In this document: one piece after another, positions 35,751-43,441 of the stretch
Layout: each line of letters begins with the position of its first letter
Position numbering within the stretch: the first letter of the stretch is position 1
Assembly (NCBI RefSeq): GCF_040370365.1
Contig: NZ_BAABWQ010000003.1
Span: forward strand, 889,226 to 953,225
From: Shimia sp040370365
GTDB taxonomy: Bacteria; Pseudomonadota; Alphaproteobacteria; Rhodobacterales; Rhodobacteraceae
Direction of reading: 5' to 3'
DNA: 64,000 nucleotides
Position numbers and translations under genes: made by a program
Notes under the pieces: model-generated
Told to the model about the DNA's origin: nothing
Seen by the model: only the letters and a program-made list of their open reading frames with translations
Database searches by the model: none

Positions 35751-36476
35751 CTATTCTTCCAACTGTTCTAAGTCGCGAATGATGATCTCGGTTCGGGTGA
35801 TCTCAACCACGCCCGCGGCTTTAAGCTTGTCCAAAGATTGCGTTACCCATTGGCGAGTGGCGCCGACAATCGCAGCGATTTGCTCGTAAGTCACGGTGCG
35901 GTCAACCACAATTGTGTCTCCCTCTGGTCGGCCGGTCGTATTTGCGAGAATGACCAGCAATTGGCTGAGCCGTTCGGAAACAGAGCGCGTCCCCAGCATT
36001 TGTATAAGTGCCGAATAGCTTTTGCCTTTTGCGACGAGTCCTTCGATGACACCAACCGCGACGTCGGGCACTTCGCGCACCAGTTTTAGCAAGCTTGTGC
36101 CGGACAAGAACAAGAGTTCACATGGCTCCAGAGCGTCGGCGGACCAAACATGTCGCCCGCGAGCAAAGACCTCCGGCCCGCCAACAAAGTGGCCCGAACT
36201 CCAATATGCTAAAGTGATTTCGCGACCAGAGGGGCCTGCATAGTAGGTGCGCACGCGGCCACTTTCGATGATCCATACACCGGTATGAGGCGCACCCTGG
36301 TGGAAAATCCCTTCCCCTTTCTCGAAACGAGATCGAGAGCCGAGGCTACGGACACGTTTGAGATCTTCCTGCGACAGATCTGTGAGAAATCCAGCCCCTT
36401 CGTTGAGCTCAGCGAAATACTCCGAAAGGAAAATTGCGCCGAACTGGCTAGGTTGGTCGTCTGAAGTGATCGTCAT
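35751..36476 (-). CDS. Crp/Fnr-family transcriptional regulator
   Basis: 241 residues: N-terminal cyclic-nucleotide-type sensor domain (about 30-150; FHQGAPHTGVWIIESGRVR) and C-terminal winged HTH (VTYEQIAAIVGATRQWVTQSLDKL). The cysteine cluster of oxygen-sensing FNR is absent from the N-terminus, so it is not a classical Fe-S FNR. It is the last gene of the copper/ABC operon, in ATGA overlap with the cytochrome c gene, and probably regulates it. Confidence 0.9.
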   Translation of the reverse strand: MTITSDDQPSQFGAIFLSEYFAELNEGAGFLTDLSQEDLKRVRSLGSRSRFEKGEGIFHQGAPHTGVWIIESGRVRTYYAGPSGREITLAYWSSGHFVGGPEVFARGRHVWSADALEPCELLFLSGTSLLKLVREVPDVAVGVIEGLVAKGKSYSALIQMLGTRSVSERLSQLLVILANTTGRPEGDTIVVDRTVTYEQIAAIVGATRQWVTQSLDKLKAAGVVEITRTEIIIRDLEQLEE

Positions 36477-37045
36477 GGGCGCCTTTGGGCTGCGAGGTAG
36501 TTGGCAATGGCGTGTATTTCGTCATCGGTGTCTGGCATCAAGCTAGCATGCGGAAGACAGCCGTCATGGGTTTCACGGCGCCCGTCGCGGAAGTCTTGCA
36601 TCTGTTTGATCAGATAGCCAGCGTGTTGTGACGCCAAATGCGGCACCCCTAGATAGGAGACCTCCGCGTCATGGCAAGCGTCACATCCGCGCGCTACGAA
36701 ATGAGTTTGCCCAACAGCATTGCCATCTCCAGAGGGGGCAGGAGGATCTTGTTGGGAAAACCACGCGACTACAATTGGGATTTCTTCCGGTTTTAGCTCG
36801 GAGACGATGCTGGCCATTTGGCCGCCGTCGTTGTGGCGGCTGCCTTCGAGAAATGCCTCTATCTGGTGGCGAATGTAGATAGGATCTTGCCCGCCTAAAT
36901 GAGGAAAACGGGCGATAGCTGACGTGCCAAACAGGCCGTGGCACAGAGCGCAGCGTTCGTAGGGGGGAAAGGCTTCCGCGTCAAAATCCGCATTGGCCGG
37001 TGTTGCCAGCAGCGCAAGTGCCAAGCCTAGTGCCTTAAGATCCAT
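36473..37045 (-). CDS. Diheme cytochrome c (c4-like)
   Basis: 190 residues with a Sec signal peptide (ALALLATPANA). Two heme-attachment motifs are present, CALCH (32-36) and CDACH (121-125), spaced as in two-domain cytochrome c4 proteins; methionines further on (such as in GGQM and ASLM) can be axial ligands. It is a periplasmic electron carrier. The start lies within the last bases of the PCuAC gene, and the end overlaps the Crp/Fnr start. With SCO and PCuAC it suggests a periplasmic redox/copper function, perhaps terminal-oxidase linked. Confidence 0.88.
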   Translation of the reverse strand: MDLKALGLALALLATPANADFDAEAFPPYERCALCHGLFGTSAIARFPHLGGQDPIYIRHQIEAFLEGSRHNDGGQMASIVSELKPEEIPIVVAWFSQQDPPAPSGDGNAVGQTHFVARGCDACHDAEVSYLGVPHLASQHAGYLIKQMQDFRDGRRETHDGCLPHASLMPDTDDEIHAIANYLAAQRRP

Positions 37046-37484
37046 GGTTATGGAGCATATGGGCGTGCGCGCTGGCTTTCATTACTTTGGCCACAACAAT
37101 TTGCGTGCCGCCATCGGCGAAGGTCAGCGTGATGTGCACGTGATCACCTTCGGCCTGCGGGATTTGTGGGTGCATCAACATGATGTGCAGCCCTCCGGGC
37201 GCAAAGGTAACCGCGCTGTCAGCAGAGATTTGCAGCATATGCACGGCAGACATGGTGGCCACGCCATTTTTCTCTTCGCTGATGTGGAGATGCGCCATGC
37301 CATAGCCTTCGGCGCTTACGCCGACGAGTTCTTTGGATGCGTCGCTTTGGTTTCTCAGCTCCATGTAGGCAGCGTGGGCCATGCTTGAGGGCGGGGCCAA
37401 CGGGACGTAGGCATTCTCAACCTTCAGCGGATCGGCAAATGCGGCAACGGGCAAAAAGGCAAGTGCGGTCAGCAAGCGTTTCAT
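37035..37484 (-). CDS. PCu(A)C periplasmic copper chaperone
   Basis: 149 residues with a signal peptide (cleavage after AFA). The Cu(I)-binding motif H-x10-M-x21-H-x-M is exact: His67, Met78, His100 and Met102. PCu(A)C proteins deliver Cu(I) to the CuA or CuB centre of cytochrome oxidase, together with SCO, which is encoded just upstream. A C-terminal His/Met-rich tail (HAHMLHNH) may bind more copper. ATGA overlap with SCO; 11-base overlap with the cytochrome gene. Confidence 0.92.
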   Translation of the reverse strand: MKRLLTALAFLPVAAFADPLKVENAYVPLAPPSSMAHAAYMELRNQSDASKELVGVSAEGYGMAHLHISEEKNGVATMSAVHMLQISADSAVTFAPGGLHIMLMHPQIPQAEGDHVHITLTFADGGTQIVVAKVMKASAHAHMLHNHGS

Positions 37485-38080
37485 TGCGAGAGTTCCTTTC
37501 GATAGGTGATCTGCAGGCGCGCTAGAAATTCTGCGGTCGCCCCCGGATCAAATGGCGGCTGAAGTTTAGCGCGTAAGGTGCCATCGGGTGCAATCACTGA
37601 GACGGCGGAACTGTGTTGCACTTCGTAGTACCCCGTGGTGTCTGGCGGCATCAGCCGATAAAAGCTGTCGGTGGCGTCCACCAGAGAATTGATCTGATCT
37701 CGCGCGCCCGTGAAGCTTTGAAAATCTGGGTGGAAAAACTTTGCATATTCGCTGACGTACTCTGCGTCCCGGTCAGGGTCGACCGAGATAAAGATCACCT
37801 GAGGTAGATTGTCGGGGCGCACGCGCATGCCCGTTTCGGACACGGCGGCCTCCAGATTGCCAAGTGTGAACGGACAGACATCGGGACAGGACAAAAAGCC
37901 AAACATCAAAATGGTCCACTGATCCATAAGATCGTCTTGAGTGAAGCTTTCCTCCAACTCGTTTGCAAACGCAAAAACCGGCAGATCAATTGGAGCATCC
38001 AGCATGACACCCTGAACTTGCGCCTTGGCGGGCGCTGCGAGTGCCACTGCAAAACAGAAAACCACGAGCAACCCTCTCAT
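37481..38080 (-). CDS. SCO1/SenC-family copper-binding thioredoxin-fold protein
   Basis: 199 residues with a signal peptide (AAPAKA). The copper site is complete: CPDVC (Cys65, Cys69) and His156. SCO proteins bind copper and act as thiol reductase or metallochaperone for CuA sites. It is translated in ATGA overlap with the ABC ATPase upstream and PCuAC downstream, an unusual link between an ABC importer and copper delivery. Confidence 0.92.
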   Translation of the reverse strand: MRGLLVVFCFAVALAAPAKAQVQGVMLDAPIDLPVFAFANELEESFTQDDLMDQWTILMFGFLSCPDVCPFTLGNLEAAVSETGMRVRPDNLPQVIFISVDPDRDAEYVSEYAKFFHPDFQSFTGARDQINSLVDATDSFYRLMPPDTTGYYEVQHSSAVSVIAPDGTLRAKLQPPFDPGATAEFLARLQITYRKELSQ

Positions 38081-38922
38081 GCGTTCTGCTCCTGAAAGGC
38101 CTTGCGGCTTTCAAGTTTAATGGTGTCCAAGCAGAATTGCCGTGCTTCAACGTATTCCGGTGAACTTGCCATGTCGGTGCTACGTGGGCGCGGAAGCGTG
38201 ATTTTCACGTCCTCGATGATGCGGCCCGGGGCGGCGCTCATGATCAACACGCGATCGGCAAGAAAAACAGCTTCGTCCACGTCGTGCGTCACAAAGACCA
38301 CCGTGGTTCCGAACTTTCGCCAGATGTCGAGCAGACTTTCCTGCATCATCAACCGGGTTTGCGCATCAAGTGCACCAAAGGGTTCATCCATGAGCAGCAC
38401 CGACGGGTAGTTAGCGAGAGCACGTGCAATACCGACGCGCTGCTGCATGCCACCAGAAAGCTCCGCAGGATAGCGGTTCCCAAACTTCTTAAGGCCAACC
38501 AACTCCAAAAAGGTGTTGGCGGTAGATCCTGCGGCCGTCCGGCTTTGCCCCGCCATTTTGGGGCCGAAGGCCACGTTTTCGTATACCGTTTTCCAGGGTA
38601 GAAGAGAGTACTGTTGGAAGACCATCCCACGATCCGGACTTGGGGCTTTGACTTCAATACCGTCTACCGTCACAACTCCAGTTGTCGGCTTCACATAGCC
38701 AGCTATGGCGTTCAAGAGGGTAGATTTACCACAGCCAGAGGGACCGAGGATGCACACGAATTCGCCAGCCTCCATGGTGATCGAAGTGGTATCCACTGCG
38801 CGGTGCGACTTCGCCCCTGAGCCAAAGGTGATAGACACGTCATCGACGACGATCTCAGCTTTCTTTTCGCCCCCGCTTCCGACGATCTCGTTCGGCCTTT
38901 TGAACTTCAAAACATCAAGCAT
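38077..38922 (-). CDS. ABC importer ATPase (NrtD/SsuB/TauB type)
   Basis: 281 residues from ATG 38922. Walker A GPSGCGKST, Q-loop FQQYSLLPW, signature LSGGMQQR, Walker B LLMDEPF and the switch histidine (VTHD) are complete. It drives import with the permease encoded at 39577. A 40-residue N-terminal segment precedes the domain. The start overlaps the unknown membrane protein gene by 8 bases, and the stop overlaps SCO as ATGA. Confidence 0.93.
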   Translation of the reverse strand: MLDVLKFKRPNEIVGSGGEKKAEIVVDDVSITFGSGAKSHRAVDTTSITMEAGEFVCILGPSGCGKSTLLNAIAGYVKPTTGVVTVDGIEVKAPSPDRGMVFQQYSLLPWKTVYENVAFGPKMAGQSRTAAGSTANTFLELVGLKKFGNRYPAELSGGMQQRVGIARALANYPSVLLMDEPFGALDAQTRLMMQESLLDIWRKFGTTVVFVTHDVDEAVFLADRVLIMSAAPGRIIEDVKITLPRPRSTDMASSPEYVEARQFCLDTIKLESRKAFQEQNA

Positions 38923-39580
38923 GGAGAGGTTTTCCTTTTGGTGAGGCAAAAGCACGACTTTTGCGCCAAGCAAGAACAATAATCATTGTGAACAGCAGAC
39001 CAAAACCGAGGCCTGAGAGCAGCGGCCCCATGGTTTCCAGCGCGAGAGAGGTCGAAACGCCGAGGCCGAGCATGGCCAACCCGACCACCCAAGAAGGTGT
39101 GGCGCAGCAGACGACCCAGCTCATGGTGGCGTTCGTGATGGCCACAAGCAGTGTGCCCAAGCCTGTTGTGGCATGCAGCGTGGCTGAGGTGCCTTGCGTG
39201 TGGGTATCCTGACGCATCAACACCAAACACCAAGAGGTCATGGCGCCCAGAAGACCGAGAACCAGCAGGCGTGAGGGTACAATGTTTAAGCTCCATTCAG
39301 AAATCCCGGTGCCATAGTCGTAGTTCATTTTCCCAATTTCGATCAGCCACTCTTCCCAGATGATACCGAGTGCATCGCGTAGGGAGGGCGTTGATTGGAG
39401 TATCCATTGCGCGTTTCCGATCCAGTCATAGAACGTCACGTAGTTCGGAAACGCCTGAAAGCGCACAATCAGGGCAAGCATCATGAACACCTGAAACAGC
39501 AGCGCAAAACCCACGCCGTGCAACAGCAGGGCCTTGTAGTGGCCTTTGAGGCTATGATTTAGAGTGCGCAGGATGATCAT
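38915..39580 (-). CDS. Unknown inner-membrane protein with intramembrane Cys-Cys pair
   Basis: 221 residues from ATG 39580 (ATGA overlap with the permease). About five membrane helices, with an external loop rich in aromatic residues near 48-100. A cysteine pair (Cys158-Cys159, in WVVCCATPSW) lies at a helix end; paired cysteines in membrane helices occur in metal-handling proteins such as MerT. There is no EAA motif, so it is not a second classical permease. It sits between permease and ATPase genes, and is probably part of the importer or its copper function. Confidence 0.75.
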   Translation of the reverse strand: MIILRTLNHSLKGHYKALLLHGVGFALLFQVFMMLALIVRFQAFPNYVTFYDWIGNAQWILQSTPSLRDALGIIWEEWLIEIGKMNYDYGTGISEWSLNIVPSRLLVLGLLGAMTSWCLVLMRQDTHTQGTSATLHATTGLGTLLVAITNATMSWVVCCATPSWVVGLAMLGLGVSTSLALETMGPLLSGLGFGLLFTMIIVLAWRKSRAFASPKGKPLHA

Positions 39581-40464
39581 GTGCGAGCGCGCTCCTGCCA
39601 CTTCAGCATAGGGCGCGTGATCAGCTTTATCGCCGCTGTTGAGCCGGTGCCTAAGAAACCGATGACCAACATGCCCACAACGATGTCCTGATAGTTGATC
39701 AGGCTATATGCATCCCACGTGAAGTAGCCGATGCCGTATTGGCCTGAGATGATTTCACCAGCTAGCAACGAGAACCAGCTGACGCCCATGCCAATCGCAA
39801 GCCCGGCGGCGATAGAAGGAAGCGCAGCTGGGATCACCACGTGGCGGAACACATCGATGCGACGTGCGCCCAATGATTGCACCGCCCGGACCAGCACTTC
39901 GGGGGTCTGCTCCACGCCATGAAGGGTATTCAACACAATTGGAAACAACGCCCCTAAGAAAGTTATGTAGATGATGGAGCTTTCCTCCGTCGGCCACATC
40001 AGAATTGCGAGCGGGATCCAAGCCACCGCTGGTATTGGACGGACAACTTCGATGTATGGCATGATGAAAGCACGCGCGATGCGCGACCGCCCCATAAAGA
40101 GCCCAATACAGATCCCGAGCACCGTGGCAATAGAATAGCTGATGAGGATACGGCGCATAGAAACGCCGATGTGTGTCCAGAATATTTCGGTCTGGATATG
40201 GCCAACAAAGGCAGTGAAAACACGCAGAGGCGACGGGACGTTTTCAAAATTGATGTAGAAGTCGAGATTGACCTCGGTCACAACGTACCAAAGCAGGACA
40301 CCGGTGGTCATCGAAAGGGCAATGACGCCCAAACTTTTGAGTTTATCCACGGAGATGTAGTCCCAAAATGTGGTCTCCAGTGCCGTTTGCGCCGATGACT
40401 GGGCCGCTGCGGGCTCCGCCAACACATTTGGCGTTTCGGTTTCGGATGGGAGCGCTTGCGCCAT
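39577..40464 (-). CDS. ABC importer permease (NrtB/SsuC/TauC type)
   Basis: 295 residues. After a 35-residue polar N-terminus come six membrane helices. The EAA-type coupling loop is visible (EVLVRAVQSLGARRIDVFRHVVIPAALP). This permease family normally works as a homodimer with one ATPase. Its stop overlaps the following membrane-protein start. It follows the binding-protein gene after a 74-base gap with a hairpin. Confidence 0.92.
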   Translation of the reverse strand: MAQALPSETETPNVLAEPAAAQSSAQTALETTFWDYISVDKLKSLGVIALSMTTGVLLWYVVTEVNLDFYINFENVPSPLRVFTAFVGHIQTEIFWTHIGVSMRRILISYSIATVLGICIGLFMGRSRIARAFIMPYIEVVRPIPAVAWIPLAILMWPTEESSIIYITFLGALFPIVLNTLHGVEQTPEVLVRAVQSLGARRIDVFRHVVIPAALPSIAAGLAIGMGVSWFSLLAGEIISGQYGIGYFTWDAYSLINYQDIVVGMLVIGFLGTGSTAAIKLITRPMLKWQERART

Positions 40465-40492
40465 GCTGGCCTCTCTGTCCTGTCGTCAGGTC

Positions 40493-40518
40493 AGGGGCGC
40501 CACAATACCAGCGCCCCT
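40493..40518 (-). terminator. Intercistronic hairpin after ABC binding-protein gene
   Basis: Perfect 8-bp stem AGGGGCGC (40493-40500) with GCGCCCCT (40511-40518), loop 10, between the binding-protein stop and the permease start. Likely attenuator or message stabiliser. Confidence 0.7.
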
Positions 40519-40538
40519 CAATTTTAGATGTGAAACGA

Positions 40539-41915
40539 TCAGCTCTCTGAGATGAAATCCGCAACTGCTTCGTCGAAGGATAGAAGAGCACCTTCGTTTG
40601 AGGCGGCGTAGGCTTCCGCCTCGCCTTTGCGAAGGAATGTCGCGTATTCGTCACCTGCTTTCACCCAAAACGCCGTTTTACCGAAGAGCTTCAGGCCAGT
40701 CTCCACATCATAAACGTACGTCGCATTGACCAGCGCCGCAGTAGCTCGGATCTCGGCCATGGCATTCAGGAACTCTGGTAATGTCTCGTAGGAACTAACA
40801 CCGTCCCGAGAATGCCAGATCTCCACAGGAAGCCCCTTGTTGGCCTCAATCGGATCTACCATCGCGCTCTTGTCGGCTTCATAGTCCACACCCAGATCAG
40901 CATAGGCGGCTTTGATGTAGTCCTCGGTGATCCATGCTTCAAAATCCAGCGGCGGGATGGCTTTCTCTTTCACCAAGACACCGTGGTTGAATTTCAGCGC
41001 ATCGACCCATTCGGTTTTGATGGAAGGCTCCAACGTCAGATGCCCACCTTCAGAGAAATAGAGATAAAGCACCTCTTTCTCGACACCGGTCCAGCCCTCC
41101 ATCTCAGACACGGCGCGCATTGGGTCCTCGCGGATCCATTCGCCCGCTTCCCAAACGGCTTTGATGAAAGCCTGCACCACTTCAGGATACTCAGTGGCAA
41201 AATCTTCACGCACCACAACACCGTGCAGATAAGGCACTCCAGTTTCCGAGCCATCATAGATTTTGCGACCAGTGCCGCGGAATTCCATAATCTCCGACCA
41301 TGGGCAGAAATCAGAATGCGCGTCGATCTTGCCCGCTGCAATGTTGGCTGCACCAACTGCCGGACTTTGGTTTTTCAAAACGTAGTCATCCGCCGGTATG
41401 CCATTGTCTTGCATGGCCTTCAGCAACATGCCCCAAGCGGCCGAACCAACCGGGGTCGACACGTCTTTGCCTGCAAGATCTTCGATTGAGTAGACGTCGC
41501 TGTCCACCGGCACAACAATCGCGTTGCCAGATCCTTTCAGGTTGTACCCAGTTCCAGCCACATACAAAGTACGCAGGCTATCGGTTTCCTGGAACTTCGC
41601 ACCATTCACAATCAGCGGGTAGTCTCCCATCACGCCAAAATTCAGCTTATTGGCCATCATCTGGTTCGTGATCGGACCGCCAGAACTGTAGTCAGCCCAT
41701 GCGACGTCGTATTCGGCATCCGCATATTTGCCGTCAGTAGGCAAATACTTTTCCAACAGCCCGAGTTCCTTCACCACGATGCCTGCGGTGTAGGTGTCGG
41801 TGCACATGGATTGGTGGCCTACAGCGATTTTGATTTTCTCTGCTGAGGCGATCCCTGCCAGTGGCATTAGCACTGCAGCCAGCAGCACGGATTTATATGA
41901 GGTTGGCTTTGTCAT
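40539..41915 (-). CDS. NrtA/SsuA-like ABC binding protein with NosL-like C-terminal tail
   Basis: 458 residues from ATG 41915, which follows AGGGAGAG and starts a Sec signal peptide (cleavage after IASA). Residues about 25-355 are a nitrate/sulfonate/NMT1-type binding protein. The last 97 residues (362-458) are extra and resemble NosL, the Cu(I) chaperone of nitrous oxide reductase: TLPEF...AALVNATYVYD, then KTAFWV, AEAYAASNEGALLSFDEA. The canonical NosL Met/His copper ligands are not evident. A binding protein with this tail, ahead of SCO and PCuAC in one operon, hints at a copper-linked ligand. The ligand is unknown. Confidence 0.85.
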   Translation of the reverse strand: MTKPTSYKSVLLAAVLMPLAGIASAEKIKIAVGHQSMCTDTYTAGIVVKELGLLEKYLPTDGKYADAEYDVAWADYSSGGPITNQMMANKLNFGVMGDYPLIVNGAKFQETDSLRTLYVAGTGYNLKGSGNAIVVPVDSDVYSIEDLAGKDVSTPVGSAAWGMLLKAMQDNGIPADDYVLKNQSPAVGAANIAAGKIDAHSDFCPWSEIMEFRGTGRKIYDGSETGVPYLHGVVVREDFATEYPEVVQAFIKAVWEAGEWIREDPMRAVSEMEGWTGVEKEVLYLYFSEGGHLTLEPSIKTEWVDALKFNHGVLVKEKAIPPLDFEAWITEDYIKAAYADLGVDYEADKSAMVDPIEANKGLPVEIWHSRDGVSSYETLPEFLNAMAEIRATAALVNATYVYDVETGLKLFGKTAFWVKAGDEYATFLRKGEAEAYAASNEGALLSFDEAVADFISES

Positions 41916-42220
41916 TGCACTCTCCCTGTGAGATTGAGCTTTCGCTGCACATAGGATGCGCGCCAGAAGGGCAGACTCAAAATTAGTGAGGGGCATAAAA
42001 CGCGAAAAATGGAGGTTATACTTACTTTGCCAAATTTTCAGGCGGAGAATTGCTGCGACTGCATCATTTTCTCCCGACAGATTCGCAAAGCCCCACGAAT
42101 CGCCAAAAAATTATACTGAATAAAATCAAATACTTAAGTCAATTTATGAGGTGCGAAAAGCACCTTTCTGGAGGGTTCCAGAAGGGTGCTGAATTTTTCA
42201 ATAATGTCGCCGGATTGGAA
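41916..42220. other. Gap upstream of the ABC/copper operon
   Basis: No gene seen. It must hold the promoter of the minus-strand ABC operon; an AT-rich stretch at 42110-42142 gives TATAAT-like and TTGACT-like boxes on the minus strand, but 21 bases apart, which is too long for a good sigma-70 promoter. The terminator at 42159-42190 closes the HEAT operon. Confidence 0.4.
42159..42190. terminator. Strong two-way terminator hairpin
   Basis: AGCACC+TTCTGGA (42159-42172) pairs with TCCAGAA+GGTGCT (42177-42190), interrupted by one T/G mismatch, loop GGGT. TTTT follows on the minus strand and ATTTTT on the plus strand. It lies 30 bases after the HEAT gene. Confidence 0.85.
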
Positions 42221-43174
42221 CTATGCGGCGAGCTTTCCAAGCGCCCAGCGCACGTTCTTGCGCACATCGGGGTCGTTGTCGTTTGCGTATTTTTCGAGGA
42301 ACTGCACCGTTTCCGGCACCGCCAATTCTCCCAGAACCGCCGCACATTCTTTGCGCAGGTTTGGCACCGGCAAATCCATCATTGGACCAATTTTCATTGC
42401 TGCTTCTGTGGCGCCAAGCTTACCCAATGAGCGCACCGCCTTCAGGCGGACCTGCCAATAACTGTCGTCCAGCGCGGTCAGCAGGTTGGGCACGCAGGAG
42501 GTCTCGCCAGATTTGGCCAGCGTTTCTGCAGCGGATTCACGCACGATCCACTCCGGATCATCCAACGCTTCGATCAGTGTTTTTTCTGCGTGTTCCGACT
42601 TGGAAAAACCCAGCGCGGCCACAGCAGCGCGGCGTACCTTTGGCTCTTCATCATTCGCCGCATCCCGGAGAGCTGGCAGAGATAACTCATCCTGAAGCCA
42701 ACCGACCACACCGACAGCTTCAACCCGAACCGCCGCAGAAGAATGTTTGAGCGCTTCAATGGCAGGGCCAATGGCCTCGGGGCGTCTTAATTCTCTGATC
42801 CCTCCCAACAAAGCCGCAAGAACAGTTTCATTTTGTTCTCCGAGATGGGGTAGGATTGAGTCCCCTGAAGCAGGGTCTTTCAATTCAGTCAAGCTGACGG
42901 CGGCGGCGGCGACCACGTCAGGCTCTGGGTCGAACAAGGCCGTGACCAACGCCGCTGCGGTGTCTGGACCGTCAAAATCTGTCAGCGCGATGGCGGCTTG
43001 TTTGCGCACACCTGCGTCTTTGTCTGAAATCGCTCTGGCAATGTGAGGAATAGCCTCCGGATCCGCACTGTCAGCAAGATCCATGACCGCCATGATACGC
43101 CCACCCGGCGATGGGTCATCTAAGCCTTCAGCCAACTCAGAGATGTCGTCAAATTCTTCGAAAAATCCGCTCAT
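42221..43174 (-). CDS. HEAT-repeat protein
   Basis: 317 residues, almost entirely HEAT-like repeats of about 31 residues (for instance DKDAGVRKQAAIALTDF, DPEWIVRESAAETLAKSG and DPDVRKNVRWALGKLA), about nine units. It is acidic and cytoplasmic, and likely a scaffold for protein contacts. It lies 10 bases after the AprB-like ferredoxin, so it is probably a partner of the AprAB-like redox pair. HEAT proteins of this kind can act in assembly of metal or cofactor enzymes, but no activity can be read here. Confidence 0.88.
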   Translation of the reverse strand: MSGFFEEFDDISELAEGLDDPSPGGRIMAVMDLADSADPEAIPHIARAISDKDAGVRKQAAIALTDFDGPDTAAALVTALFDPEPDVVAAAAVSLTELKDPASGDSILPHLGEQNETVLAALLGGIRELRRPEAIGPAIEALKHSSAAVRVEAVGVVGWLQDELSLPALRDAANDEEPKVRRAAVAALGFSKSEHAEKTLIEALDDPEWIVRESAAETLAKSGETSCVPNLLTALDDSYWQVRLKAVRSLGKLGATEAAMKIGPMMDLPVPNLRKECAAVLGELAVPETVQFLEKYANDNDPDVRKNVRWALGKLAA

Positions 43175-43184
43175 TGATCAGGTC

Positions 43185-43427
43185 TCACTTCAGCAAATAG
43201 GGAAGGTTGACCGTAACCGCATCTGTGGGGCAATCGGCCTCACAGGGCATGCAGTACCAGCACTCGTCATATTTCATATAGGCGGTTTTGGTGCCGTCGT
43301 CTTTGACGGCGATCCGCAACACGTCGAGCGGACAGACATCCACACAGACGGTACAGCCTTTGTCGGCGATGCACAGATCGTCGTTGACAACAACGGGAAC
43401 GGTTGTGGCGGTTTGTGCGAGGGGCAT
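43185..43427 (-). CDS. AprB-like 2x[4Fe-4S] ferredoxin
   Basis: 80 residues from ATG 43427. Eight cysteines form two [4Fe-4S] sites: Cys19, 25, 28, 32 and Cys56, 59, 62, 66, the second in CWYCMPCEADCP, close to the CWECYSC pattern of adenylylsulfate reductase beta subunits. The long C-terminal tail of true AprB (about 150 residues) is missing. It would pass electrons to or from the AprA-like flavoprotein, whose gene ends 14 bases upstream. Confidence 0.85.
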   Translation of the reverse strand: MPLAQTATTVPVVVNDDLCIADKGCTVCVDVCPLDVLRIAVKDDGTKTAYMKYDECWYCMPCEADCPTDAVTVNLPYLLK

Positions 43428-43441
43428 ATGTGTTTTCCTTC

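Noticed and set aside
42110..42142. Sigma-70 promoter on the minus strand
   Set aside because: The TATAAT-like and TTGACT-like boxes are 21 bases apart, outside the usual 16-18.
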